In this document: piece by piece, positions 1-7,565 of the stretch | How positions within the stretch are numbered: the stretch's first letter is position 1 | Layout: every line of letters begins with the position of its first letter | Origin: Candidatus Poribacteria bacterium WGA-3G | Lineage (GTDB): Bacteria > Poribacteria > WGA-4E > WGA-3G | Direction of reading: 5' to 3' | Assembly: GCA_000406005.1 (NCBI GenBank) | Contig: ASZN01000079.1 | Location: forward strand, 1-22,895 | Length of the DNA: 22,895 nucleotides | Made by a program: the position numbers and the translations under genes | The notes under the pieces: model-generated | Database searches by the model: none | What the model was told of the DNA's origin: nothing | The model's input: the letters and a program-made list of their open reading frames with translations, nothing else

Positions 1-835
1 GTTCATCCTTGAGTTGTTTGATTTCTGTCAGGATATCCGCCGTTACCTTTAGGAGTGTTTCGGCTTGCGAGGCTTCGTAGGAATCAGGAAATTTCTCGGG
101 AACAGCCAAAAAAGCGGGCCAACCGCCGAGATAATCATAAAGCGTGTAAAAGTAGATGTTGCCGACCTGGAACTGTGCTTGTGGTGCCTTCTGATGCTCA
201 GGAAATTCTTCGACCAATCGCTCGTAGTTACGGATCGCTTCGGTGTAATTCTCTAAATTTTCGTAAGCACGTGCGACTTCATAGAGCGCTTCCGCAGCGA
301 TATTAAAGGTCTCATCCGTCGGTTCGTTATCGTAAATAGCCTTATAGTTTTGGTATTCAGCGCGCTTGGTTTTAATAATTTCACGGTTTCTGCGAATATT
401 CGCTGTCCCCGTTTTCGCTTCGTTTGCGTAATAACCGGTTGGGTCTAAGGCGACAATCTCTTCGTAATGCTCAACGGCTTTATCCCAATCGTAGCGTCGC
501 TTATAGATTTTTGCGATCTGGTAATGTGAGCGCTGGGCGTACTTCCCTGCTGTATCGCGTTCAATCACCTCTAAATAGAGAGCCATCGCTTTATCGTAGA
601 GTTCCTGCTGCTTCTGACGGTTCTTCGCCATCTTTTCTGGGTCCTCGTCGTGTACCTCGATAGTTTCTGCCTCGTCAAATGCGCTGTCAGCGTTCTGAAG
701 CTTGGCACCGAGCGGAATGATGCTAAACCCGCCGGATCCACATCCAAGAATCGTGGTCGTGAAAAAAGCGAGGGCAAGAACGAGAAAAAAGGTTCGATCT
801 ATTCGGAGACCGAAGCCGTATCTGAAACGGTTCAT
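1..835 (-). CDS. TPR-containing outer-membrane lipoprotein (BamD/YfgC-like), C-terminus outside the window
   Basis: The reading frame is open from ATG 835 to the left edge (278 codons seen, no stop). The N-terminus is a lipoprotein signal: Arg residues, a hydrophobic stretch (about residues 15-30) and a lipobox ILG-C with the lipidated Cys at residue 32, followed by Gly-Ser, which favours outer-membrane sorting. From about residue 75 there are helical TPR-like repeats with motifs such as YDKAMALYLEVI, WDKAVEHYEEIVALDPTGYYA and YTEAIRNYERLVEEFPEH. The start is fixed by a perfect AAGGAGG (843-849) seven bases upstream. This layout (lipobox plus TPRs) resembles BamD and related periplasmic scaffold lipoproteins, but the total length is unknown, so a generic TPR lipoprotein is the safer call. 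It diverges from the dehydrogenase gene at 1153 and has its own strong promoter. Confidence 0.85.
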   Translation of the reverse strand, partial: MNRFRYGFGLRIDRTFFLVLALAFFTTTILGCGSGGFSIIPLGAKLQNADSAFDEAETIEVHDEDPEKMAKNRQKQQELYDKAMALYLEVIERDTAGKYAQRSHYQIAKIYKRRYDWDKAVEHYEEIVALDPTGYYANEAKTGTANIRRNREIIKTKRAEYQNYKAIYDNEPTDETFNIAAEALYEVARAYENLENYTEAIRNYERLVEEFPEHQKAPQAQFQVGNIYFYTLYDYLGGWPAFLAVPEKFPDSYEASQAETLLKVTADILTEIKQLKDE

Positions 836-863
836 CGTGAGTCCTCCTTAGGAAAATAGAAAT

Positions 864-906
864 ATGCCGGTGGATTTTCAGCCAGAGGAGCCTAATTAGC
901 CGGCAT
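864..906 (-). promoter_or_regulatory. Inverted repeat in the 5' leader of the TPR lipoprotein mRNA
   Basis: ATGCCGG (864-870) and CCGGCAT (900-906) are exact 7-bp complements separated by 29 nt, inside the predicted leader and about 14 nt upstream of the Shine-Dalgarno. It could be an RNA hairpin or an operator; no known riboswitch class is recognised. Confidence 0.3.
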
Positions 907-925
907 TCCGTTCATCGTTTCCAAC

Positions 926-953
926 ATTATACTAAATTCACAAAAAATGTCAA
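926..953 (-). promoter_or_regulatory. Consensus sigma-70 promoter of the TPR lipoprotein gene
   Basis: Reading the minus strand, TTGACA (953-948) is separated by 16 bases from TATAAT (931-926); both hexamers match consensus exactly. An AT-rich stretch lies just upstream. The predicted start near 919 gives a leader of about 84 nt before ATG 835. Confidence 0.8.
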
Positions 954-990
954 CACTTTTTTTGTTTTTCCAAAAGCTTTCAGCGGAACA

Positions 991-1011
991 GTTATCAGTT
1001 GCCGGTTATAA
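991..1011 (+). repeat. Partial copy of the GTTRTCR heptad repeat
   Basis: Three consecutive 7-mers GTTATCA, GTTGCCG and GTTATAA. It has the same unit and period as the longer elements at 5352-5408 and 18993-19123, but there is no opposing arm nearby, so this is at most half an element or a decayed copy. Confidence 0.45.
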
Positions 1012-1032
1012 AAAGAAAAAGGGACGAAAAAC

Positions 1033-1061
1033 TTGACAAACATCTGCAAATATGTAAAAAT
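1033..1061 (+). promoter_or_regulatory. Candidate promoter for the dehydrogenase gene
   Basis: TTGACA (1033-1038), a 17-base spacer and AAAAAT (1056-1061, four of six consensus positions). A second TTGACA sits at 1077-1082, but no good -10 lies at the right distance from it. The -10 is weak. Confidence 0.35.
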
Positions 1062-1152
1062 TGAAACCTAAAGCGATTGACATCATAATCGCAGGATGAC
1101 TCATTTAATATAGACTTGCAGTGTGAGAATTGGTAATAGCAGGGAGGTAAAT

Positions 1153-2067
1153 ATGGCACAATCACAAAATAGGGCTGATTATAAAATCGGTGTTGTCGGT
1201 GTAGGAAGAATGGGTGCGAATATCGCGCGGCATCTCAATGATGAAGGATTTAGCGTAACCGTTGTATACGATGTCGCAAGCGAACGCGCACAGGAATTGG
1301 CAACAGAATTAGGCGCGACAGCAGTAGTAGAACTTGCGAAGGTCACAGCACTCGCTGATTACATCATCACAGTCGTTACGGACGATGCGGCGATGCGCAC
1401 GATCTTTTCGGCGGACGCAGACGACAGTCTCTTCCAAAATGCATCGGGCAAAGTTTTCATCAACTGTGCGACGCTGAGTCCACAAGTCCATGTGGAAGTC
1501 GAAGCACTCGCGGAGAAAAACGGGGCTGAGAGCCTCGAAGGCTGCATGGCGAGCAGTATTACACAGGCGCGTGAAGGCACACTATACCTGATGTGCGGCG
1601 GCAAAAAATCGACATTCGATAAAGCGCATCCAATCTTGGACGCAATGAGTGTCTCACTGCGTTACATCGGGGACGCTGGACAGGCGGCACAGGTCAAGGC
1701 ACTCGTTAACATGGTTATGAATATCAACACTGCTGGGCTCGCCGAAGGTCTCGGATTAGGTGCAGCACTCGGATTGGATTTGGCGATGTTGCAAGAGGTG
1801 TTCGCACAAACTGGAGCCAACTCGCGCGTTTTGGAAACCGACGGTGAGGACATGGAAATCCGAGATCACGAGTGTTATTTCTCAGCTGCACACGCTTCTA
1901 AAGATTCTGGTATCGCACTTGACTTGGCAGACGCTGCCGGCATCTCTCTACCGCTTGCACAGGCGACAAAATCACAATATGATCGCATGATTGAACTCGG
2001 GCTGGGGGACTTAGATAAGTCCGGCATCGCCGAACTGACCTTCCCCGGACGAAGCACAAAGGATTAA
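1153..2067 (+). CDS. NAD(P)-binding beta-hydroxyacid dehydrogenase (3-hydroxyisobutyrate dehydrogenase family)
   Basis: 304 aa, the usual size for this family of enzymes that oxidise or reduce beta-hydroxy acids. The N-terminal Rossmann motif GVGRMGANIARHL (residues 16-28) is the family signature. The segment EGCMASSITQAREGTLYLMCGG (129-150) occupies the substrate-loop position usually written DAPVSGG..GA..GTL; here the SGG is replaced, so substrate specificity may differ. The catalytic Lys is K182 (VKALVNMVMN), and a second conserved Lys lies in HASKDSGIAL (K250). ATG 1153 is chosen over an upstream GTG at 1123 because AGGGAGG (1141-1147) precedes it at good spacing and the fold begins immediately after. 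It is first of a rightward series of seven genes. Substrate unknown: 3-hydroxyisobutyrate, tartronate semialdehyde and similar acids are all possible. Confidence 0.9.
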   Translation: MAQSQNRADYKIGVVGVGRMGANIARHLNDEGFSVTVVYDVASERAQELATELGATAVVELAKVTALADYIITVVTDDAAMRTIFSADADDSLFQNASGKVFINCATLSPQVHVEVEALAEKNGAESLEGCMASSITQAREGTLYLMCGGKKSTFDKAHPILDAMSVSLRYIGDAGQAAQVKALVNMVMNINTAGLAEGLGLGAALGLDLAMLQEVFAQTGANSRVLETDGEDMEIRDHECYFSAAHASKDSGIALDLADAAGISLPLAQATKSQYDRMIELGLGDLDKSGIAELTFPGRSTKD

Positions 2068-2161
2068 AAGCGGCAAGTCCTGAGTCATATTCGCTAATTA
2101 TAACCAGAAACCTGCTCGGAATGAAATGGAGAGCAGAGCGGAGGCACATAGTTAAAAAGTC

Positions 2162-2890
2162 ATGCTCAAAGGTGTAATCCTTGCGGGAGGATTAGGGACC
2201 CGTTTGTATCCGCTCACCAAAGTTACAAGTAAGCATCTCCTGCCGGTCGGTAACGAACCGATGATCTATCACAGTATCAAACAGCTCACAACGGCAGGCG
2301 TTACCGATATTCTGATCGTAACAAACCCAGAGTATGTTGGGGATTTCGTAAACACGCTCGGCGGTGGAAAAGACTTCGGGTGCGAATTTACCTATCGTGT
2401 GCAGGAGGAGGCGAAAGGGATCGCGCACGCGCTTGCGTTAGCAGAGGGTTTCGCCACGGGTGGTAGAATCGTCGTCCTGTTGGGAGACAACATTTTTGAG
2501 ACCTCAATCCGACAGCCTGTTAACGATTTTCAGGTACAACAGAGCGGGGCGCGTGTATTGCTCAAACAGGTATCGGACCCAAAACGTTACGGTGTGGCGA
2601 CCTTAAACGGTAATCGTATCGTTGCGATAGAGGAGAAACCGGAGCATCCGAAAAGTGATTACGCCGTGGTAGGCGCCTATTTCTACGATGCCTCAGTGTT
2701 TGATGTTATCCGTACGGTCGAACCTTCGGCACGCGGAGAGTATGAAATAACGGCTGTCAACAACGTCTACATTCGGCGTGACGAGCTTAAATACAGTCTC
2801 GTTCATGGGAAGTGGGTTGATGCGGGGACTTTTGACTCGCTCACTGAAGCGCATCAGATTTTGTTGGATTCCGCAGGTCAGAAGTTATAA
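2162..2890 (+). CDS. Sugar-1-phosphate nucleotidyltransferase (short RmlA-like)
   Basis: 242 aa. The N-terminal signature GGLGTRLYPLT followed by SKHLLPVGNEPM (residues 9-34) is the nucleotide-binding and catalytic loop of glucose-1-phosphate thymidylyltransferases. Further matches are VVLLGDN (the metal-binding Asp region), RYGVATLNGNRIVAIEEKPEHPKSDYAVVGAYFYD, EYEITAVNNVYI and WVDAGTFDSL near the end. The protein ends soon after the last motif, as in short archaeal and bacterial RmlA-like proteins (about 240 aa), not the 290-aa tetrameric RmlA/RffH form. An in-frame TAA at 2153-2155 excludes any earlier start; GGAGG at 2140-2144 lies 17 bases upstream, too far for efficient initiation. The product would be an NDP-sugar; the adjacent glycosyltransferase may use it, which is an inference. 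Confidence 0.88.
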   Translation: MLKGVILAGGLGTRLYPLTKVTSKHLLPVGNEPMIYHSIKQLTTAGVTDILIVTNPEYVGDFVNTLGGGKDFGCEFTYRVQEEAKGIAHALALAEGFATGGRIVVLLGDNIFETSIRQPVNDFQVQQSGARVLLKQVSDPKRYGVATLNGNRIVAIEEKPEHPKSDYAVVGAYFYDASVFDVIRTVEPSARGEYEITAVNNVYIRRDELKYSLVHGKWVDAGTFDSLTEAHQILLDSAGQKL

Positions 2891-2967
2891 CGCGCAGTGT
2901 CCCTGTCTTGTGCAAAGATCTCGAAGGGAGTCGGTACATTATAGCAAAGCATAAGGACGAAAAACCG

Positions 2968-4203
2968 ATGCTATCGATTGTCGTCCCGGTTTACAATGAA
3001 GAGGACAACGTCCGTCCGTTATATGAAAAAATTCAAGCGGTTTGTGAGACCATTGGTGATGCCTACGAGATCCTATTCGTAGACGATGGAAGCGAAGACG
3101 AAACGTTCAATGTGCTTTCAGAACTCTGTAAACAGGAACCGCGGTTAGTCATCATCCGATTTGAGAAGAATGCTGGACAGACAGCAGCGATGGCAGCAGG
3201 ATTTGAATTCGCGCGCGGTGAGCGAATCGTCAGTATGGACGGCGACTTGCAGAACGATCCAATCGATATGCCGAGATTGCTTGAAAAACTCGATGAAGGT
3301 TACGATTTGGTCTGTGGTTGGCGGAAAGATAGGCAGGATAAATTCCTGACACGGCGTGTCCCTTCGATTATCGCGAATTGGATTATCAGTAAAGTGACAG
3401 GTGTCGCGATTCACGATAACGGGTGTTCACTGAAAGCCTACCGAGCATCGGTCATTAAACAGGTGCCGCTCTACGGCGAGATGCACCGTTTTATTCCAGC
3501 GATGTCTACGGTGGTAGGCGCGCGTATCGCCGAGATTGTCGTCTCACATCATCCGCGACGTTTCGGAAAAAGCAAGTATGGACTCGGACGGATATGGCGT
3601 GTTATGTTGGATATTATTGCGTTCAAACTTATAATATCCGTTTTCACATCTTCCCCGAAACTGCGAAACCCTAAGAACCTGTGGAATCGGTTGTCAAATG
3701 CCTTGTTTAACCCGAAGCAGAGAGCATTCCGTGCTGCTGCGGTGCTAAGTCTCCCTTTTTTCGTTTTAGGACGCATTTTATTTTCGACTGCCAACGTCGC
3801 GGCACTCAGCTGCCTCGGTTTAGCGATATCCTTACTTGTCCTTGGTGGATTGACAGAAAACAGAGTTCAACAAGCGAACCAGACATCATCTGTGTCGGGA
3901 AAACTCGCGCACTTTTTCAGTTTCGGATGTAAACGGAGACCTATTCGTTTTTTGGGTCCCATCGGTGTAATGTCGCTGATGCTCGGTGGACTCTTTTTCA
4001 TGTTGCGGATGACCTCTTTTTTATCGGAGGCGTTAGGAACTATAGGACACGGTTTAAGTCCTATCCTGATCGCTACTGGTATACTGATATTCTGCTTCGG
4101 GTTGTTTGGTGAACTCATCGCATTTGCGAATGCGAAACACGTCAAGGACTACGCTGTGGAAACAATTTTAAATGCTAACAACGAAGGGACATGTCGTGAA
4201 TAG
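2968..4203 (+). CDS. Polyprenyl-phosphate glycosyltransferase, GT2 family, with C-terminal membrane segments
   Basis: 411 aa from ATG 2968, which follows AAGGA at 2954; an upstream TTG at 2908 in the same frame lacks comparable support. The GT2 catalytic domain covers residues 1-225: VVPVYNEEDN (5-14), FVDDGSEDET (37-46), and the metal-binding DGD within SMDGDLQNDP (89-98), followed by the HPRRFGKSKYG acceptor-lipid region typical of dolichol-phosphate mannosyltransferase, GtrB and ArnC relatives. Those enzymes move a sugar from a nucleotide donor to a polyprenyl phosphate at the cytoplasmic face. After residue 255 there are four hydrophobic segments (about 257-273, 277-294, 331-350, 366-388) with a charged loop between the second and third. 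Two C-terminal helices are usual; four is less common. It overlaps the next gene by eight bases. Confidence 0.88.
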   Translation: MLSIVVPVYNEEDNVRPLYEKIQAVCETIGDAYEILFVDDGSEDETFNVLSELCKQEPRLVIIRFEKNAGQTAAMAAGFEFARGERIVSMDGDLQNDPIDMPRLLEKLDEGYDLVCGWRKDRQDKFLTRRVPSIIANWIISKVTGVAIHDNGCSLKAYRASVIKQVPLYGEMHRFIPAMSTVVGARIAEIVVSHHPRRFGKSKYGLGRIWRVMLDIIAFKLIISVFTSSPKLRNPKNLWNRLSNALFNPKQRAFRAAAVLSLPFFVLGRILFSTANVAALSCLGLAISLLVLGGLTENRVQQANQTSSVSGKLAHFFSFGCKRRPIRFLGPIGVMSLMLGGLFFMLRMTSFLSEALGTIGHGLSPILIATGILIFCFGLFGELIAFANAKHVKDYAVETILNANNEGTCRE

Positions 4204-5347
4204 TTTCCCTGAACCTAAAATTTGGCAAAAGTGGCGGAGTGAATTTCCGGTAACTGAGACTTACGTTTACATGAACCATGCCGGTGTCGCGCCGTTGTCG
4301 CGAAGCGTGAAAGCTGCGATGGTTGGATTCATTGAAGACGCGACGTTTCAGGGTGCCGTCCATGCCGACGATTGGGCAGAAACAGCAGAGGCGTGTCGTT
4401 TCGCAGCGGCGCAACTCATCAATGCCGATGCCACCGAAATCGCCTTTATGAAAAATACGACCCAAGGCATTCTCATTGCTGCGAACGGCATCGACTGGAA
4501 AGCAGGGGACAACGTCGTTACAACAGCCGTTGAGTTCCCCGCAAATGTCTATCCCTGGTGGCGTTTGAAGGAACGCTACGGTGTCGATACGCGTATGGTG
4601 CCAGAACGGGATGGACGTATCTGTATTGAGGATATTGCATCTGCGATTGACGAGCGGACACGTGTTTTAACGATCAGCCATGTGGAATTCGCCTCCGGGT
4701 TCCGAAACGACATCGCGGCACTCGGTCAGCTCTGCCGAGAACGCAATATCTGGTTCGTTGTGGATGCTATTCAAGGTCTCGGTGCGATTGAAGTGGATGT
4801 GAAATCTTGTAACGTTGATATTCTCGCCGCCGATGGACATAAGTGGTTATTGGCACCCGAAGGTGCTGCGATTTTCTACTGTGCTGACGAGAAACGCGAT
4901 CAGTTGATCAACACCAATATCGGTTGGGCAAGTGTCGTAAATCCGCGCGATTTCCTCAATTATGAGTTAACGCAGAGACCGGATGCAACCCGTTTCGAGG
5001 AAGGTTCTTATAATAGCGTCGGGTTATATGGGCTTAAAGCAGCGATTGACTTACTACAGGACATCGGTATCGAGCCTATTGAAATACGGGTTTTGGAACT
5101 CACGGCACAATTAATCGCTGGCTTAGAAGCGAAAGGCTATCGTGTTATCACGCCGAAAAAGGACACAGAACGCGCGGGGATTGTTATCTTTGAGAGTGAG
5201 CAGCACACACCTACCGAACTCTATGAGATGCTTTATGCCGAAAACATCATTACCGCAGAACGTGGAAGCGGTGTCAGAGTCTCGCCGCATTTCTATAATA
5301 CGGCATCCGAAATTGAGCGTCTGCTTGAAGTGCTACCGAATCTGTAA
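4196..5347 (+). CDS. Class V aminotransferase (PLP-dependent, cysteine desulfurase/isopenicillin N epimerase-like)
   Basis: 383 aa from GTG 4196. The fold-type I pattern is clear: MNHAGVAPLS near the N-terminus, FMKNTTQGI (cofactor phosphate region), ISHVEFASG, FVVDAIQGLGAIEVDV (pyridine-nitrogen Asp, about D190) and the Schiff-base Lys in DGHKWLLAPEG (about K216). C-terminal GVRVSPHFYNT is also typical. GTG 4196 is preferred over ATG 4172 because AAGGGA (4184-4189) lies six bases upstream and the resulting eight-base overlap with the glycosyltransferase suggests translational coupling. No Cys loop of the classical IscS/SufS type is obvious, so transamination, lyase or epimerase chemistry on an unknown substrate is more likely than iron-sulfur assembly. 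Confidence 0.87.
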   Translation: MNSFPEPKIWQKWRSEFPVTETYVYMNHAGVAPLSRSVKAAMVGFIEDATFQGAVHADDWAETAEACRFAAAQLINADATEIAFMKNTTQGILIAANGIDWKAGDNVVTTAVEFPANVYPWWRLKERYGVDTRMVPERDGRICIEDIASAIDERTRVLTISHVEFASGFRNDIAALGQLCRERNIWFVVDAIQGLGAIEVDVKSCNVDILAADGHKWLLAPEGAAIFYCADEKRDQLINTNIGWASVVNPRDFLNYELTQRPDATRFEEGSYNSVGLYGLKAAIDLLQDIGIEPIEIRVLELTAQLIAGLEAKGYRVITPKKDTERAGIVIFESEQHTPTELYEMLYAENIITAERGSGVRVSPHFYNTASEIERLLEVLPNL

Positions 5348-5351
5348 AAGG

Positions 5352-5408
5352 GTTATCAGTTATCAGTACGCTTTTTTTCGAGAAAGAAATGGTACTGACA
5401 ACTATTAA
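5352..5408. repeat. Palindromic heptad-repeat element (MITE-like hairpin)
   Basis: The left arm is GTTATCA GTTATCA GTACGCT (5352-5372); the right arm, on the complement, reads GTTGTCA (5402-5396) then GTACCAT (5395-5389). Aligned, TTATCAGTTATCAGTAC (5353-5369) and the complement of 5392-5408 agree at 14 of 17 positions, and the inner T-tract pairs with the A-rich stretch 5383-5389, so nearly the whole 56 bp folds back on itself. It sits between the aminotransferase stop and the ribosome-binding site of the next gene. It might also act as a weak terminator, but no U-run follows. Confidence 0.65.
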
Positions 5409-5420
5409 AAGGAAAAAAAA

Positions 5421-6911
5421 GTGGAAACTACACATACGCAAAATCATACGCAGCGGCGGATAGTGAGGACTGTTTTAACAACCTGTCTATCGCTTATACT
5501 TGGATGTCTACTGATGCTGAGTTCGTGTACAATGCCGGGCGGCAATCAGAACATTAGCAAGATCCGTCTCTCTATCCAAAATACGTTACCCATCAAACGA
5601 AAAAATGTGCCGATTGTGCTGACTGCAACCGAACTCCGAAACGTCAATCCTGATTTCTCCTTTAAAGCGTATTCCGTCGTTACAGGGAAGGCACCGCGAG
5701 AGGTAATGATACCGGCACAAGCGGACGATTTGGACTACGATGGAGAACTCGATCAACTCTGTTTCTTGCTGAACTTAGGAGAAGGAGAGACGAAAGAGGT
5801 CTCCATTCTTTACGATCCGAGTGTGAGGGCAACCTTAACACTCGACATCAACAAGCAGACGCGGGCGGCTATCTTTCCTGAATTGAGCGTCGTGGCGGCA
5901 ATAGAATCCAATTTAATAGCGTATCTACTGAAGCCGAATGGCGCGTTCACGGCGTACGGTAAGAAGCGAATGAAACGTTTCAGCCTAAACACGATGTTCC
6001 AAGGCGAATTAGATTACGAAAGTCCGCTCTCACCTGAACTCAGAAGTCATTTTGAGAGTAATGGTGTAACGCTCTCCCAACAGGTTCAAAAAGAGGTAAC
6101 AAAACTTGATCAACAGTGGATCTTACGTGATCTTGAAAATCAAGAGACCTACTTTATTCGTAAATCATACAACAGTGGGGTTTCGAGTCTCGGACAGCAG
6201 ACTGCCACAGAAGGTCAGTTAGATGTTGTCCAGTCCATAGGCTTGTCACTGAATATGCTTCTCGATCCTGAAACCACGGATATGTTCGCACTGAACTCCG
6301 CTGAGGGTTTAATAGGTTGCGGCGGGATAGCACTGTGGGATAAGGTAACAGAAGTGATGACACCACTACCCTCAGACGGAGGCTACACACGGATCCTCGC
6401 AAACGGGGCAATCCGCTCTGTCGTTCAAAGGATTCTACCCGAGTGGAATATCAACGGTGAGACGAGACGGTTAACGTCAACAACCTTCATCTATGCGGAA
6501 AACCCGTGGATTGAGCATCATATCCATATTGACAGAAGTCTACCCACGAATTACGCTATTGCCACAGGTATCCCGAATCTGCAGGGTGCGAATAGCGTGG
6601 ACAGAGAACAGGGTTGGATATGGAGTTGGGGAACAGACCCAAGGGGAATAGACACACTCGGTATCGCACTTATTGTCCCCATCGTACAAGAGGTGGTGTT
6701 TATCGACCCTGATGCCTCTGAAGAACCGATTTTACCGGTTATTTTCACTCCGGACGCGAATGGTAGACTCAACTACCGGACGTTCGCTATTTGGGGTGGC
6801 GGTATTGACGGGTTTGAGACAGAAACGGAATTCACGAATCACGTCCAAGCGACGACAACAGTATGGACAACACCACCAGTCGTCAAGTTTTTACTGCCTG
6901 AAGAGAAATAG
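5421..6911 (+). CDS. Secreted lipoprotein, DUF4861-like
   Basis: 496 aa starting at GTG 5421, seven bases after AAAAGGA (5407-5413). The N-terminus is a lipoprotein signal: RR at 12-13, a hydrophobic stretch and a lipobox LSS-C with Cys at residue 36. The body is beta-rich with sections such as RNVNPDFSFKAYSVVTG, ADDLDYDGELDQLCFLLNL (an Asp-rich stretch), YTRILANGAIRSVVQRILPEW, NPWIEHHIHIDRS and GWIWSWGTDPRGIDTLGIAL. This order recalls DUF4861, a family of secreted proteins often near polysaccharide-degradation genes; the assignment is from memory and moderate. No catalytic residues can be named. It is likely exported and membrane-anchored. The ATG of the next gene follows after 27 bases, so co-transcription is likely. 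Confidence 0.75.
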   Translation: METTHTQNHTQRRIVRTVLTTCLSLILGCLLMLSSCTMPGGNQNISKIRLSIQNTLPIKRKNVPIVLTATELRNVNPDFSFKAYSVVTGKAPREVMIPAQADDLDYDGELDQLCFLLNLGEGETKEVSILYDPSVRATLTLDINKQTRAAIFPELSVVAAIESNLIAYLLKPNGAFTAYGKKRMKRFSLNTMFQGELDYESPLSPELRSHFESNGVTLSQQVQKEVTKLDQQWILRDLENQETYFIRKSYNSGVSSLGQQTATEGQLDVVQSIGLSLNMLLDPETTDMFALNSAEGLIGCGGIALWDKVTEVMTPLPSDGGYTRILANGAIRSVVQRILPEWNINGETRRLTSTTFIYAENPWIEHHIHIDRSLPTNYAIATGIPNLQGANSVDREQGWIWSWGTDPRGIDTLGIALIVPIVQEVVFIDPDASEEPILPVIFTPDANGRLNYRTFAIWGGGIDGFETETEFTNHVQATTTVWTTPPVVKFLLPEEK

Positions 6912-6938
6912 TACCCAGCCAATTTTCGGAGAGAAGTC

Positions 6939-7538
6939 ATGCTTATCAAGGAAGAGTGTCTACAACTTATTGCGGACCAGCGGACAGACGAGATCGTTGT
7001 CACGACGATGGGGAGCAGCGTGCCGTGGGGCAAAATATCAACACACCCGTTGGACTTCGCATCCGTCGGGAGCGCGATGGGACACGCCGCCGATTTCGCA
7101 CTCGGCATCGCACTCGCTGTACCCGATAGGAGAGTCGTTGTGATTAATGGTGATGGCAGTATGTTGATGTGTTTAGGCACATTGGCGACGATTACGGCTC
7201 TGAATGCACCACCCCTGAATTATCTCCTATTCGTCTGTGATAACGGTTCATACGAGGTTACCGGCAATCAACCTGTGCCTGATGGTAACACCCGTTTCAG
7301 CTGGCCAACAATTGCGAAAGGTGCTGGTTTTGAAAAGGTCTACGAGTTTGATAACTCAGAAAAACTTGCAGCCGAACTTCCGAGCATCTGGCATGAAACG
7401 GGTCCGATATTTGTGAGCCTGAAGATTGCTCTGGCACACGAACCGCCGCCTGACCGATGGGGTGGTTTTCAGTATCCATATCTACAGGAATCGCTTGCGG
7501 AATCTACGTATAAACTCAGACAGGAACTTGCAAGGTAG
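6939..7538 (+). CDS. Thiamine-pyrophosphate-binding half enzyme (sulfopyruvate/phosphonopyruvate decarboxylase beta-like)
   Basis: 199 aa. It carries only the C-terminal (PP) domain of a TPP enzyme: GSAMGHAADFALGIALA (44-60), then the TPP/Mg signature NGDGSMLMCLGTLATI (70-85) ending in CDNGSYEVTGNQ (100-111). The GDGS and DN metal-binding residues are intact. The 'GDGSMLM.LG.LATI' wording is closest to the small beta subunits of sulfopyruvate decarboxylase (ComE) and the C-terminal half of phosphonopyruvate decarboxylase. The partner PYR domain, which supplies the catalytic Glu, is not encoded in this window. GGAGAG sits six bases before the ATG. The neighbours (aminotransferase, hydroxyacid dehydrogenase, aldo/keto reductase) suit processing of a 2-oxo acid or its aldehyde product, but this is inference. 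Confidence 0.82.
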   Translation: MLIKEECLQLIADQRTDEIVVTTMGSSVPWGKISTHPLDFASVGSAMGHAADFALGIALAVPDRRVVVINGDGSMLMCLGTLATITALNAPPLNYLLFVCDNGSYEVTGNQPVPDGNTRFSWPTIAKGAGFEKVYEFDNSEKLAAELPSIWHETGPIFVSLKIALAHEPPPDRWGGFQYPYLQESLAESTYKLRQELAR

Positions 7539-7565
7539 TAGGCACGCGCCGTTGTGCCGTAACCC

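Larger units (their letters stand above)
836..1152. other. Divergent intergenic region (317 bp)
   Basis: It holds the promoter and leader of the leftward lipoprotein, three GTT-type heptads at 991-1011 related to the dispersed repeat seen at 5352 and 18993, and a weaker rightward promoter candidate at 1033-1061. No ORF with a ribosome-binding site or RNA gene is seen in it. Confidence 0.6.

Noticed and set aside
1077..1111. TTGACA at 1077 as the dehydrogenase promoter
   Set aside because: The only -10-like sequence (TAATAT, 1106-1111) lies about 23 bases away, outside the usual spacing.
2111..2142. CTGCTC/GAGCAG inverted repeat before the nucleotidyltransferase gene
   Set aside because: Six-base arms with a 13-base loop and no other regulatory feature; expected by chance.
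6673..7143. 156-codon frame overlapping the ends of the lipoprotein and TPP genes
   Set aside because: Out of frame with two well-supported genes and with low-complexity, Ser/Arg-rich translation.
7541..7558. GGCAC...GTGCC hairpin between the TPP and reductase genes as a terminator
   Set aside because: Only a 5-bp stem with an 8-base loop and no U-run, in a 27-base gap of a likely operon.
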